A DNA stretch of 64,000 nt from Deltaproteobacteria bacterium (GTDB taxonomy: Bacteria; Myxococcota; Kuafuiibacteriia; Kuafuiibacteriales; Kuafuiibacteriaceae): NCBI GenBank assembly GCA_011526105.1, contig WYAZ01000061.1:51001-115000 (forward strand). The letters run 5' to 3'. This document shows, in pieces, positions 19,278-28,937 of the stretch (the stretch's first letter is position 1; every line of letters begins with the position of its first letter). The notes beneath the pieces are model-generated. The model was given only the letters and a program-made list of their open reading frames with translations, was not told the DNA's origin and did no database searches. Made by a program: the position numbers and the translations under genes.

Positions 19278-20210
19278 TTGTTCGAGGTCCTAGGCAAGAA
19301 CCAGACCCTGGCCGTCGTCGGCCTCGTCATCCTGGTGCCGCTCGTCGTCTATCGGGCCAACGCTCGGCAGGTCTCTGACGCGAACCCCCTCGAGAAGCTG
19401 GTGCTGACGCTGACCTCGCCCATCGAGCGTGCGCTCTCGTTCGGTGTGGGGGCGGTCTCGGACACTTACGCCCACTACGTCGATGCGATCGGCGCCCGCG
19501 CCGAGAACATCGAACTGCGGCAGAAGATGCGGAAGATGTCGGTCGAGTCCGAGCGAGCCCGCGGCCTCGAATTGGAGAACTTCCGGCTCCGGCGGTTGCT
19601 CGCGATCGAAGATCAGAACCCGACGCTGACCATGGTGGCGGCCAAGGTCGTTGCGGCGGGTCGGTCGCCGTTCTCGCGGACGGTCCGACTCGATCGCGGC
19701 CAGCTCGATGGGATCGTCCGTGGGGCACCGGTGCTCTCGGAGTCGGGCCTGGTCGGACGGGTACAGCGTGTCGCGTTTAGGTCGTCGGAGGTCGTGCTCC
19801 TCACGGATGAGCGGGTCTCCGTCGACGTTGCGCTTGCGCGTTCGGGGGCGCGAGGTCGGCTTCGAGGCGGGCGCTCCGGAGAGGTCTTCGGGATCAAGAT
19901 CCGAGGCTTGCTCAGGACCGATGACGTGCGGGTCGGTGACCTGGTCGTGACCAGCGGTCTGGCGGGGATCTTTCCTCGGGCCATGGTCGTGGGCCGCGTG
20001 AGCCGCGCCGAGACGAATCCCGGGGCCCAGGAGCCGCAGGTCGACGTGGCCCCGGAGGTCGACTTCGACCGGCTCGACGACGTCTTGGTGATCCTCGGCC
20101 ACAAAGGGGAGGGGGATCCGGTGTTCACCCCGCCCGAGCTGCTCCCGCCCGAGCTCAGCCACGCCCAGACCTCGAGCGCCACGGAGCCCAGGGATGGGGG
20201 CATTCCGTGA
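19278..20210 (+). CDS. mreC: Rod shape-determining protein MreC
   Basis: 310 residues from a TTG at 19278 with GAGCGAGG just upstream. The order is one N-terminal membrane helix (LAVVGLVILVPLVVY), a coiled coil (about 75-115), then the beta-rich periplasmic domain with GLVGRV and GDLVVTSGLAGIFP motifs. MreC links the MreB filament to PBP2 in the periplasm. Its stop overlaps the mreD GTG start by four bases. Confidence 0.95.
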   Translation: MFEVLGKNQTLAVVGLVILVPLVVYRANARQVSDANPLEKLVLTLTSPIERALSFGVGAVSDTYAHYVDAIGARAENIELRQKMRKMSVESERARGLELENFRLRRLLAIEDQNPTLTMVAAKVVAAGRSPFSRTVRLDRGQLDGIVRGAPVLSESGLVGRVQRVAFRSSEVVLLTDERVSVDVALARSGARGRLRGGRSGEVFGIKIRGLLRTDDVRVGDLVVTSGLAGIFPRAMVVGRVSRAETNPGAQEPQVDVAPEVDFDRLDDVLVILGHKGEGDPVFTPPELLPPELSHAQTSSATEPRDGGIP

Positions 20211-20710
20211 AGAACGCCGCGTTCTTGGGGCTGGTGGTGCTCGCGCTGTCCCTCGAAGGGGCGCTCCTCGCCCATCTCCCCCTCCCGGCGGTCCTTTCGG
20301 CCCTGTTCCTGCTGTTTCTCGTGCTCGAACGCCCGCTTGTCCATGGGGCCCTCTTGGCGTTCTGCGTCGGCTATCTGAGTGATCTGCTGCTGGGCACCAG
20401 CCGAGGCTTCTTCGCGACCGTCTACGTCCTGGCCTTCTTCCTCCTGCGGCTGCCGGCTTCCCGCGTGTCGGGGGGCGGCCCGTTGTTCGTGACCCTGGGG
20501 GCCGCGTTCGTCACCTTCGCTTCGGCGTTGCTCGGTTTCACGGTCGAGCAGCTGGCGGGGCCGGGGCACAGCCATCTGGGCGACGTCCTGCTCGCCCTGC
20601 CGGTGCAGCTCTTGCTCAGCGTCGTTTTCGCGTACCCAGTGTTCAAGCTATGCTTGCGTCTCGACGCGCAGTTTTCGTCCCGTGAAGATGACTTCGCGTT
20701 CCGCGGTTGA
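20207..20710 (+). CDS. mreD: Rod shape-determining protein MreD
   Basis: 167 residues, almost wholly hydrophobic with about five membrane helices, as expected for MreD. The stretch GYLSDLLLGTSRGFF matches the conserved MreD loop. It starts with GTG overlapping the mreC stop and ends three bases before the PBP2 start. It is an inner-membrane component of the elongasome. Confidence 0.9.
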   Translation: MKNAAFLGLVVLALSLEGALLAHLPLPAVLSALFLLFLVLERPLVHGALLAFCVGYLSDLLLGTSRGFFATVYVLAFFLLRLPASRVSGGGPLFVTLGAAFVTFASALLGFTVEQLAGPGHSHLGDVLLALPVQLLLSVVFAYPVFKLCLRLDAQFSSREDDFAFRG

Positions 20711-20713
20711 GAC

Positions 20714-22933
20714 TTGAGCCTTGGAGAGCCAGAACGAGGACGCCGCCGGGAGTCGCTCCTCATCGACGTGGCGTTCGTCTCCACGGTCATCCTCGTTTTC
20801 GCCGCCATCGTCATCCGTCTCTATGACGTGCAAGTTCGCCGGGGGGCCGAGTTCTCGAAGCGCTCACACGAGAATTTCATCCAGATCAAGCGTCTCGAGC
20901 ATGACCGTGGTGAGGTCGTGGACCGCGAGGGTCGGGTGCTCGTCACGAATCGAGCGTCCATCAACGTCTACCTCACGCCGGCGTTCTTTCCCTCGACCGG
21001 GGCGATGGTGCGGAAGTTGGGGGCGGTCTCGGGCCTCCAGAAGTCCCAAATCGACGAAGTGCTCGTGGCCCTCGTGCGGGCGGCCGAGGAGAAGGGGCCG
21101 CCCATCCTCCTCGCCACCGATCTGAGTCCAAGCGTGGCGGCCAAGCTGCGTGCGACCCAGGGGGCTCTCGAGCTGCCTCTCGAGAGCGTGCTCGTCATGG
21201 AGGTCACGGACGAAGACGGTTCCCACCTCGCGGCCTACCTCGACCCCGAGCACTTCCCCACGCGCGAGCGAGTCTTTCAGCGACTGCGTGCGCTGCTTTC
21301 CTGGTCGGACGAAGGCTACGCTCGGCTCAAGCAGGTGGTGTCCAGAGTGAGTGGGCTCGCGAAGTACCGGGACATCCTCGTTCGGCCCGACATCACACCC
21401 GAAGCTTTCGCGGCGATTCAGTCCGAGATCGAACTCGGAGATCTGCCGGGCGTCTCGCTGCGCGCGGCCAAAGCGCGCGACTATCGGAAGGGGCGGGTGG
21501 CGGCTCATCTTCTCGGCTACATCAACGAGCTCACGCCGGAGGAACTCGAGGAGCGCAAGGAGCTCGGCTACCGCATGGGTGATCTCATGGGGCGTCGAGG
21601 CGTGGAAGAAACCTACGAGGAAGATCTCCGCGGGATCGATGGCTATGAGACCGTCGTCGTGGACTCGAAGGGGCGTGGGCAAGACTCGGAGCTCGCGGAC
21701 CATCTTCGGGGGGCGGTGGGCGAGTTCCAGGAGCCGCGTGCGGGCAACCGCGTCGTGCTCAGCGTCGACATCGACCTGCAGGAGGCGGCGGAGGCGGCGT
21801 TCCCCGGTCGGGCCGGCGCGGTCGTGGTGATGGACGTGAACTCCGGTCGCCTCCTCGCGGCGACGAGCACGCCCACCTTCGATCCCAACCTCGTCTCCGG
21901 CTACTTCGAGCGCGGTGAACGTGCACGTCTGGCGGAGCTTCGGGACCTTCGCCCCTGGCGGTTTCGAGCGATTCAGGACCACTTTGCCCCCGGCTCCACC
22001 TTCAAGGCGGTCACCTTGCTCGCCGCCCTCGAGGAGAAGGTTGTGCGGCCCAAGGAGTCCGTCTTCTGTCCTGGCTCGTACCGGCTCGGCAATGTGCGCT
22101 TCCGCTGCTGGAAGGACGCGGGGCATGGTCACATCGAGGCGGTGACCTCGCTCGAGCGATCCTGCGACGTGTATTTCTACACGATGGGCGCTCGTTTGGG
22201 TCTCGATGCCATCGCGGAGATGGGTCACGCCCTTGGCTTTGGTCGCGCTACCGGCATTCCGCTGGCCGGCGAGTCGAGCGGAATCATGCCCACAGTCGCG
22301 TGGAGCAAGCAGCGCTTCAAGTTCTACACCTTGGGCTCGGCGGTCAACGCATCCATCGGTCAGGGGGCGGTCGCGTCCACGCTGATCCAGCTCGCGGTCG
22401 CCTACGCGGCCATCGCCAACGGAGGTACGGTCTATCAGCCGCAGGTGGCCTTGCGTGTCGAGGCCTTCGACGGGAGCGCGGTTCGGGAGTTCGCGCCGGT
22501 CGTGGTTCGGAGGGTTGCCTTGCCCGAAGAGAACCTCGCGGTCGTGAGACAGGGGTTGTTCAATGTCCTCAACGTACCCAGCGGGACGGCGTACCGACGC
22601 CGCCTTCCGGATATCCATGCCTCCGGCAAGACGGGGACCGCTCAGGTGGCAAAGATGGGGGCCAAGCGCATCAAGAAGGACCAGCTCCCGTGGGAGCTGC
22701 GCGATCACGCGTGGTTTGTGGCCTACGCGCCTTCGGAGGCGCCCGAGATTGTAGTGGCGGTGCTCAACGAGCACGGCGGTGGAGGCAGCAGCGACGCGGC
22801 GCCGGCGGCGATGGCGGTCATCAAGGCGTGGCACGAGAAGCGCGTGCGGACCTCCGCCGGCGGACCCGAGTTTCTAAACGTCGCGATGTTGAACCTCTCG
22901 GAGGCGCCTGAGTCATGGCCCGCCGCGTTCTAG
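20714..22933 (+). CDS. mrdA: Penicillin-binding protein 2 (elongasome transpeptidase)
   Basis: 739 residues from a TTG at 20714, about 100 longer than the E. coli protein. One N-terminal membrane helix (about 17-38) is followed by the PBP dimerisation domain (VVDREGRVL; GYINELTPEEL) and the transpeptidase domain. Catalytic motifs: Ser428 in STFK, the SxN-type motif as SCD, and KTG at 639-641. It crosslinks peptidoglycan during lateral wall growth with RodA as glycosyltransferase partner. The last 19 bases overlap rodA. Confidence 0.96.
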   Translation: MSLGEPERGRRRESLLIDVAFVSTVILVFAAIVIRLYDVQVRRGAEFSKRSHENFIQIKRLEHDRGEVVDREGRVLVTNRASINVYLTPAFFPSTGAMVRKLGAVSGLQKSQIDEVLVALVRAAEEKGPPILLATDLSPSVAAKLRATQGALELPLESVLVMEVTDEDGSHLAAYLDPEHFPTRERVFQRLRALLSWSDEGYARLKQVVSRVSGLAKYRDILVRPDITPEAFAAIQSEIELGDLPGVSLRAAKARDYRKGRVAAHLLGYINELTPEELEERKELGYRMGDLMGRRGVEETYEEDLRGIDGYETVVVDSKGRGQDSELADHLRGAVGEFQEPRAGNRVVLSVDIDLQEAAEAAFPGRAGAVVVMDVNSGRLLAATSTPTFDPNLVSGYFERGERARLAELRDLRPWRFRAIQDHFAPGSTFKAVTLLAALEEKVVRPKESVFCPGSYRLGNVRFRCWKDAGHGHIEAVTSLERSCDVYFYTMGARLGLDAIAEMGHALGFGRATGIPLAGESSGIMPTVAWSKQRFKFYTLGSAVNASIGQGAVASTLIQLAVAYAAIANGGTVYQPQVALRVEAFDGSAVREFAPVVVRRVALPEENLAVVRQGLFNVLNVPSGTAYRRRLPDIHASGKTGTAQVAKMGAKRIKKDQLPWELRDHAWFVAYAPSEAPEIVVAVLNEHGGGGSSDAAPAAMAVIKAWHEKRVRTSAGGPEFLNVAMLNLSEAPESWPAAF

Positions 22934-24504
22934 CGCAAGTCGACGGGGGGGTGGTCTTCCTGGTGCTCTTCATCGGGTGCCTCGGTCTATACAACCTCGC
23001 CTCGGCCGCCCGTACCCTCGAGTCGAACGTGCACATCGCGCAAGCGGTCTTTCTCATGGTCGGGATTCTCGTCGCCGCAGTGGTCATCTCGGTGGACTAC
23101 CGGAACCTCGAAGGCCTCGCGACACCCATCTTCATCGCGGTGCTCGGTTTGCTGGTCGCAACCCTGCTGGTCGGCAAAACGGTCAACGGCTCGAAGCGGT
23201 GGCTGCCGATGGGCTTTGCGAATCTGCAGACCTCGGATCTTGCGAAGCTCGCGGTCATCCTGATGGTGGCGAAGACGCTGCACCTCGAGCGACCCGGGGG
23301 CCATGGTCTCACGCTCACCGACATCTTCCGTCCTTTCAATCTCTCTCGTCCCCTGCTCGTCGTGCTCGCCGTGATCGCGGTGAGCGTCTTCGGTGATGAA
23401 CTCAAGCCGCCCGAATTCAAGCGCATCGTGGGCGAGCGGTCCGTGACCATCGCGCGCCTCAGCAAGGCCAAGCCCGTGCTCGAGGTGGGTCGAGCCGAGG
23501 CAGCGGGTCTGCGCCTACGCGTCGGCGGCATCGAGGATCGCCACGCCCTCATCACCCGAGTGGAGAGCGGACACTACGAGGTCGAGGACCTCGACTCGCC
23601 GGCTGGCGTCTATGTCAACGGAGAACGCGTGGAGCGGACGCGGGCCCTCGAGAGCGGCGATGTGCTGCGCTTCGGGCTCAACCCCCGCTCCGAGATCATC
23701 CTGTCGGCAAAGATCCAGAAGCTGCAGCCGTTTTTGCCGTGGCTCGCGGTTCTGGGGGGGCTCTGGTTGTTCGCGGCGTTCTACAGTCAGCTCAAGCGCG
23801 GTGGGTTCGAGAGCCGCGACCTGGTCGCGCCGATCGATGTCGTTGTGTTGCCGTGCCTGCTGGTCCTGGTTCAGCCGGACCTCGGCACCACCTTGGTGAT
23901 CATCGCCATCGCCTTCTCGGTCATTCTGTACGTGGGTCTGGCGCCGGTCTCTCTGCTCTTGCTCGGGGTCTTCTCGGCAGCCTCGGCGGTGCTGGCCTGG
24001 TTTTTTGTCCTTCGGCCCTATCAGAAGCAGAGGGTGCTGAGCTTTCTCGACCCCGGCCGAGATCTCGCGGGCGCCGGCTATCACCAGCACCAATCCCTCA
24101 TCGCGATTGGCAGCGGACAGCTCAGCGGGAAGGGCTACAAGCAAGGGACGCAGACTCAGTTCTCGTTCTTGCCGGAGCAGCAGACCGACTTCATCTTCAG
24201 CGTTTGGGGAGAGGAGCATGGCTTCCTCGGCTGCGCGCTCCTCGCCGGCCTCTTCGCGGCGCTCATCCTCGCGTTCTTCCGAATCGCGCTGCGGGCCAAG
24301 GACCAGTTTGGTGCGCTACTCGTGGTGGGGGTCGCAGCGATGTTCTTCTGGCACACGGTCGTGAACATGCTCATGGTGCTTCAGCTCGCGCCGGTGGTAG
24401 GTGTGCCGCTGCCGCTCTGGAGCTATGGCGGATCGTTTTTGGTGACCGCAATGATCGGAGTGGGCATCGCTCTGAACGTGGGCGCGAGGCGCTACGTGTT
24501 CTGA
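22915..24504 (+). CDS. rodA: RodA-type peptidoglycan polymerase with a TM-FHA-TM insertion
   Basis: 529 residues, against roughly 370-420 for usual RodA. The SEDS framework is clear: NGSKRWLPMG, LQTSDLAKLAVILMVAK, QPDLGTTLVII, LDPGRDLAGAGYHQHQS, FLPEQQTDFIFSVWGEE, and GVPLPLWSYGGS near the end. Between the fourth SEDS helix (about 105-122) and the next (from about 305) lies extra sequence. It comprises a hydrophobic helix (about 146-160), an FHA-like domain (about 186-265, with EVGRAE, EDRHALI, YVNGE and ESGDVLRFG), and another hydrophobic helix (273-290). Relative to canonical FHA motifs the GR and RH pairs are kept, but the Ser before RH and the Asn of SxNG are replaced. If both extra helices span the membrane, the FHA-like domain sits in the periplasm. 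RodA polymerises lipid II. Confidence 0.93.
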   Translation: MARRVLAQVDGGVVFLVLFIGCLGLYNLASAARTLESNVHIAQAVFLMVGILVAAVVISVDYRNLEGLATPIFIAVLGLLVATLLVGKTVNGSKRWLPMGFANLQTSDLAKLAVILMVAKTLHLERPGGHGLTLTDIFRPFNLSRPLLVVLAVIAVSVFGDELKPPEFKRIVGERSVTIARLSKAKPVLEVGRAEAAGLRLRVGGIEDRHALITRVESGHYEVEDLDSPAGVYVNGERVERTRALESGDVLRFGLNPRSEIILSAKIQKLQPFLPWLAVLGGLWLFAAFYSQLKRGGFESRDLVAPIDVVVLPCLLVLVQPDLGTTLVIIAIAFSVILYVGLAPVSLLLLGVFSAASAVLAWFFVLRPYQKQRVLSFLDPGRDLAGAGYHQHQSLIAIGSGQLSGKGYKQGTQTQFSFLPEQQTDFIFSVWGEEHGFLGCALLAGLFAALILAFFRIALRAKDQFGALLVVGVAAMFFWHTVVNMLMVLQLAPVVGVPLPLWSYGGSFLVTAMIGVGIALNVGARRYVF

Positions 24505-24548
24505 GGTCTCCGATCCCCTCATTCTCGCAGCAGGTCTGCAAGCGTGGT

Positions 24549-24575
24549 CGTGAACGTGAACGTGAACGTGAACGT
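24549..24575. repeat. Tandem hexanucleotide repeat (CGTGAA, 4.5 copies)
   Basis: CGTGAA occurs four times in a row, followed by CGT, in the 104-base gap between the convergent stops of rodA and the Hsp70 gene. It codes for nothing evident. It is a short satellite of the slipped-strand type and could vary in copy number between strains. Confidence 0.85.
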
Positions 24576-24608
24576 TGCCGAGCGGAAACGAGGGGACGCT
24601 CGCGCTCC

Positions 24609-26150
24609 TCAGGCGCCCTTGGCGACTCCGAGGTTCACCGTGGTCTTCATCTCTGCCCCGGTGTCTCGATCATTGGCCGACATCTCCAAGATGCCGTCTT
24701 GCGTCAGGTTGAACGCAACTTCCACCCGCACGCTGCCTGCGGGGCCGATTCGGATCCCCGAGAAGGTGAACTCGCCGAGCATCTCGTTCTTGCTGGCTTG
24801 ATCAACGTGGTCGCCCTGATAGATCCGCATCTGCAGATCCTGCTGGCCATCGACGCTGGTCGTGAAGTTGACCGTCTTGAGGTTGGGTACGGACTCGTTG
24901 CGTTTGAAGATCTCGTACAGCTTCCCGGTCGCGTCCGCGATGCCGATGGCCATGGGGATGACGTCGAGCACCTGAACCCGCAGGTTGGAGTCGTCCTCGA
25001 AGGAGTAGGCGAACATCGCCGCCCCCACCGCCACCGCTTCATCCGGATTGACCTGCTTCGACGGCGAGCGACCGAAGAAGCGGGTCACCGCGTCTTGCAC
25101 CGCCGGCATCCGGGTCTGCCCCCCGACCAGGAGCACGTGTTGGATGTCGGCGGTGGTGACCCCGGCGTCGGCGACCACGCGTGTGCAGGTCTCCATCGTC
25201 GACGCCACGAGGTCCTGGGTGAGGTTCTCGAACTGCGCGCGGCTGAGCTTGAGATCCAGGTCGAGCGGCATGCCTTCCGGGGTCACAGTGACGAAGGGGA
25301 TGTTGAAAGGCACATCTTGGCGCGTGGAGAGGTCGATCTTCGCGCGCTCGGCCATGTCCTTGATGCGCTGCATGGCGATGGGGTCCAGCCGCAGATCGAC
25401 GCCCGGGTTCTTGGCCGCGAACTCGCTTACCGCCCAGTCGATGATGCGATTGTCGAAGTCGACGCCACCGAGGAAGACGTCGCCTCCCGTGGCCTTCACC
25501 TCGAAGACTCGGTCTCGGATCTCGATCACCGAGATATCGAAGGTGCCGCCGCCCAGATCGTAGATGGCGACCAGCTCCTTGTTGAGCGCTCGCCCCACGC
25601 CGAAAGCGAGCGCGGCGGCGGTGGGCTCGTTGATCACTCGAATGACTTCGAGGCCGATCATTCGGCCGGCTTCTTTGACCGCCTGTCTTTGGCGGTCGTT
25701 GAAGTACGCGGGCACAGTGACGACCGCGCGGGTGACCGGCGCTTGAAGGTAGTCGGCCGCGACGTCTTTGATCTTCTGCAGGATCTTGCTCGAGATCTCT
25801 TGGAGCGAGAACTCCCTACCCGCGAGCGGGACCTCGACCTCCTCCGCCTGCGAGGACTTGATCTCGTAGGCGAAGTATTGATGCATCTTCTCCGCGAGAT
25901 TCGGATCGTACTGGCGTCCCAGGAGTCGCTTGCTCCCGTAGACGGTCTGGCGAGGGTTGAGCTGCCACTGCCGCTTCGCCTCGTGCCCAACGAGCTCGTT
26001 GCCTTTCTCGTCGATGGCGAAGATCGAAGGGATGGTAAAGGAGCCGCCTTTGTATGGGATGAGCGTGACCTTCTGGTCGTGCCCCTCCACGACCGCCGCG
26101 CACGAGTTCGTCGTGCCGAGGTCGATGCCAATTACGCGCGCTACCGTCAT
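24609..26150 (-). CDS. Lid-less Hsp70 (DnaK-like) chaperone, paralogue 1
   Basis: 513 residues from the ATG at 26150; the frame is open further upstream but without Hsp70 similarity. The ATPase domain opens with [12 protein letters not shown] and continues with [37 protein letters not shown] and [11 protein letters not shown] beta substrate-binding part follows ([46 protein letters not shown]). The protein stops where the helical lid of DnaK (about 100-120 residues) would begin. It may act on a narrow client set or as a regulator; function is inferred from fold. No J-protein or GrpE gene is adjacent, unlike the second Hsp70 at 57193-58767. It is divergent from the DNA polymerase gene. Confidence 0.9.
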   Translation of the reverse strand: MTVARVIGIDLGTTNSCAAVVEGHDQKVTLIPYKGGSFTIPSIFAIDEKGNELVGHEAKRQWQLNPRQTVYGSKRLLGRQYDPNLAEKMHQYFAYEIKSSQAEEVEVPLAGREFSLQEISSKILQKIKDVAADYLQAPVTRAVVTVPAYFNDRQRQAVKEAGRMIGLEVIRVINEPTAAALAFGVGRALNKELVAIYDLGGGTFDISVIEIRDRVFEVKATGGDVFLGGVDFDNRIIDWAVSEFAAKNPGVDLRLDPIAMQRIKDMAERAKIDLSTRQDVPFNIPFVTVTPEGMPLDLDLKLSRAQFENLTQDLVASTMETCTRVVADAGVTTADIQHVLLVGGQTRMPAVQDAVTRFFGRSPSKQVNPDEAVAVGAAMFAYSFEDDSNLRVQVLDVIPMAIGIADATGKLYEIFKRNESVPNLKTVNFTTSVDGQQDLQMRIYQGDHVDQASKNEMLGEFTFSGIRIGPAGSVRVEVAFNLTQDGILEMSANDRDTGAEMKTTVNLGVAKGA

Positions 26151-26313
26151 CCCGCTCTGTCCCCGGCGCGAGGATAGCGGTGGTCCGACCCGACCGGAAG
26201 GACCCGAAGTCAGTTCGGGTGGCCTTCGGGGTCGGAGGTTTCCCCCAGGCACCGCCGCCTCAGCCCCCAGACCTGGTTGACCCCGGGGCCGGCCATCGCC
26301 GATTTCCCCGTGG

Positions 26314-28077
26314 GTGGCGGAAGGCCTGGCCATCTTACGCGACGAGGAGGCGGTGGGGGCCTTTCTGTCGGAAGTCGAGAGGGCGCCCTTTCTCGCCTTG
26401 GACACCGAGACCACCGGGCTCGATCCGCACCAGGATCGGGTGCTCTTGCTCCAGGTCGGGACCGCGGAGCGGCAGGCCCTCATCGATGCCGAGCGGGTCG
26501 GGCGCGCCGCCGCGGCTCGGATCTTCTCCGGGGACCGCCTCGTGGTCATGCACCACGCGAAGTTTGATCTCGAGATGCTCCGCAGCCTGGGGGTATTGGC
26601 CGAAGACGCTTTGGTGATGGACACCATGCTCAACGAGCAGCTCCTGATGAACGGACGGAGGCAGGATCTGTCGCACGGGGGCGTCGGGCTCGCGGTGTTG
26701 GCCGAGCGATACGCGGGCATGGATCTCGACAAGTCCGTGCGAGAAGGCTTCATGGGCGCGCGTTCGCTGGACGCACTCGGCCCGGCGGAGCTTCGCTACG
26801 CATGCCGCGACGTGGAAGCGACCTACCGAGTCTTCGAGCGTCAGCTGGTGCGTCTCGCGGCGGACGGCCTCCTGCGGGCGGCGGCCATCGAGGGCGACGC
26901 CTCTCAGGCCTTCGCCGACATGGAGTGGCGCGGCATGCCCATCGACGCGGAGGCGTGGCGGGCGGTCGTGGCTTCCGCCAACGATGGCAAGGCGGTCGCG
27001 AGGGAGGAGCTCGACCGCGAGTTCGACGCGGTGCTCAGCCGCGATCTCTTTGGGCACACCAGCATCAACTACGAGAGCGACCAGGAGGTCTTGACGGCGC
27101 TGGCGCAGCTCGGCCTCGAGATCGAGTCGACTCGCCGCGAACTCTTGCTCGCCACCGGACACCCCGCCGCGGCGGCACTCGTGCGCTATCGGGAGCATCA
27201 GAAGGTCGTGTCCACCTACGGCGAGAGTTTTCTGTCGCACGTTCATCCCAAGACCGGGCGGCTCCACTCGTCCTTCAAGTCCATCGGGGCGGTCACCGGC
27301 CGCTCGGCCTCCCGTGAGCCGAACCTTCAAAACATCCCCGCCGGTTCTCAGTTTCGCGCCTGCTTTCGAGCTCCCGAAGGACGAAAGCTCATCACCGCCG
27401 ACTACTCGGCGGCGGAGCTGCGTATCCTGGCCGAGATGTCGAGGGACCCAGTCTTCGTGCAGACGTTTCGGGCGGGGGGCGACCTGCACGCGATCGTCGC
27501 CTCGCAGGTGTTCCGAAAGCCGGTCTCCAAGACCGAGAACCCCGAGCTGCGAGCGCGAGCCAAGGCGATCAACTTCGGGCTCGCGTACGGGATGGGGGCA
27601 GGCGGGCTCGCTCAACAGATCGGCGCCTCCATGCGGGAGGCCGAGGAGCTGCTCGAACGATACTTCCGCGCGTTCCCGGCCATCCGCGGGTTCCTCGAAG
27701 ACTCCGCGCGTCGAGCGCTCGAGCGGGGCTACGCCGAGACCCTCGCGGGAAGGCGGTTTTGGTTCTCGGACATGGACCGAAAGGGCGCTGACCACGGCCA
27801 GAAGATCCGCGTCGCGAAGAACATGCCGATCCAGGGCACGAACGCGGACATGACCAAGCTGGCGATGGCGCGCATTCACCGCGCCTTGCAACGCGAGGGG
27901 ATCGATGGCTTCCTCGTGAACATGGTGCACGACGAGCTGGTGCTCGAGGCCTCCCTCGCCGACGCCGAGCGCGCGCGTGCGGTCATGGTGAGGGAGATGG
28001 TGGCCGCGGGCGCGGCGTTTGTGCGAGCGGTGCCGGTCGAGGTCGAGGCGAAGGTGTCGGATGCGTGGTCCAAGTAG
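26314..28077 (+). CDS. Family A DNA polymerase with 3'-5' exonuclease, no 5' nuclease domain
   Basis: 587 residues from a GTG at 26314, against about 900 for full-length Pol I. Proofreading domain (about 1-190): exo [11 protein letters not shown], exo [12 protein letters not shown] (His where Asn is usual), exo [13 protein letters not shown]. Polymerase domain: motif [18 protein letters not shown], motif [15 protein letters not shown], motif [10 protein letters not shown]. All catalytic acidic residues are present. The 5'-nuclease domain is absent and the frame upstream is noncoding, so this looks like the native form rather than a truncation. It may be the cell's Pol I working with a separate 5' nuclease, or an accessory repair polymerase. 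Its last 17 bases overlap the amidase gene. Confidence 0.93.
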   Translation: MAEGLAILRDEEAVGAFLSEVERAPFLALDTETTGLDPHQDRVLLLQVGTAERQALIDAERVGRAAAARIFSGDRLVVMHHAKFDLEMLRSLGVLAEDALVMDTMLNEQLLMNGRRQDLSHGGVGLAVLAERYAGMDLDKSVREGFMGARSLDALGPAELRYACRDVEATYRVFERQLVRLAADGLLRAAAIEGDASQAFADMEWRGMPIDAEAWRAVVASANDGKAVAREELDREFDAVLSRDLFGHTSINYESDQEVLTALAQLGLEIESTRRELLLATGHPAAAALVRYREHQKVVSTYGESFLSHVHPKTGRLHSSFKSIGAVTGRSASREPNLQNIPAGSQFRACFRAPEGRKLITADYSAAELRILAEMSRDPVFVQTFRAGGDLHAIVASQVFRKPVSKTENPELRARAKAINFGLAYGMGAGGLAQQIGASMREAEELLERYFRAFPAIRGFLEDSARRALERGYAETLAGRRFWFSDMDRKGADHGQKIRVAKNMPIQGTNADMTKLAMARIHRALQREGIDGFLVNMVHDELVLEASLADAERARAVMVREMVAAGAAFVRAVPVEVEAKVSDAWSK

Positions 28078-28831
28078 TCGAGCAGCTCCGCTCGTGGGCG
28101 CATGTCTCGCGGGGCTGCTCTTGGTCCCTGTGCCGGCGGCCGCACAGCCGCTCATCGTGCTCGACCCGGGTCACGGTGGGGACAAGCCGGGCGCGAAGAA
28201 CGCGGACGAAAAGACCGAGTCGAGCATCGTGCTCAGCATCGGAAAGCTCCTGAAGGCCGAGCTCGAGAAGAACGGCATGCGCGTGATGCTCACCCGCGAT
28301 CACGAGGTGCACCCGGCGCTCACCGCGCGCGCGCACATGGCGAACGAGATCGCGGCGGACGCGTTCGTGTCGATTCACGCCAACTGGTCTCCGGTGCCCG
28401 CAAGGCGCGGGGCCGAGACGTACATCCTGTCGGCGGATGCCTCCGATGAAGAGGCCGCTTCGCTGCTCGAACTCGAGGAGGCGGGCGAAGTCGGCACCGA
28501 GGAAGACGTGGCGGCCGAGGGGCCGAGCGGCGACGTGGAGGCCATCCTGGCCGATCTTCGGCTCGCGGACACCCACAGGGAGAGCGCCCGTCTCGCGCGG
28601 ACCATCCAAGACGAGCTGGCCACCGTCGTCACGCTCTCTCCGAGCCGAGGCTTGCGGCAGGCTCCGTTTCTCGTTCTGAGGCGCGCTCGGGTGCCTGCGG
28701 TGCTCGTCGAGTTGGGTTATCTGTCGCACGTAGAGCAGGGGCGGTCTCTGGCCGAGAAGTCCACGCAGAAGCAGACGGCGCGTGCGCTCGCGCGGGCGCT
28801 CGTGCGTTACGTGAGCGCCCGCCGCGGTTGA
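28061..28831 (+). CDS. N-acetylmuramoyl-L-alanine amidase (Amidase_3)
   Basis: 256 residues from the ATG at 28061, chosen because it gives a Sec signal peptide (core VGACLAGLLLVPVPAAAQP). Zinc and catalytic residues are visible: DPGHGGDKPG (His), DEKTESSIVL (Glu), SIHANWSP (His) and VELGYLSH (Glu). It cleaves the amide bond between MurNAc and the stem peptide in the periplasm. An acidic insertion (about residues 130-165) interrupts the fold before DVEAILADLRLADTHRESA, as in AmiC-like enzymes. A degraded second copy of this 3' part lies at 34208-34343. Confidence 0.92.
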   Translation: MRGPSSRAAPLVGACLAGLLLVPVPAAAQPLIVLDPGHGGDKPGAKNADEKTESSIVLSIGKLLKAELEKNGMRVMLTRDHEVHPALTARAHMANEIAADAFVSIHANWSPVPARRGAETYILSADASDEEAASLLELEEAGEVGTEEDVAAEGPSGDVEAILADLRLADTHRESARLARTIQDELATVVTLSPSRGLRQAPFLVLRRARVPAVLVELGYLSHVEQGRSLAEKSTQKQTARALARALVRYVSARRG

Positions 28832-28937
28832 AAGCAGGCAAAGATCGAGGCAGGCGCATGCGATTCCTCTCCTAACACCTCCGCTGCGTGGTCAAGGGCC
28901 GACCTTCATCAGATTCCCTCCGGCGAGTAGCGTCCAA

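Noticed and set aside
20864..22834. Open frame of 656 codons on the minus strand opposite PBP2
   Set aside because: The sense strand carries complete PBP2 motifs; the antisense product is His/Arg-rich with no recognisable domain.
24549..24575. Hexamer repeat considered as a CRISPR remnant
   Set aside because: The units are contiguous without spacers and far shorter than CRISPR repeats; no cas gene is present in the window.
23739..26177. Open frame of 812 codons on the plus strand across the end of rodA and the Hsp70 gene
   Set aside because: It covers two well-supported genes in other frames and yields no recognisable protein.
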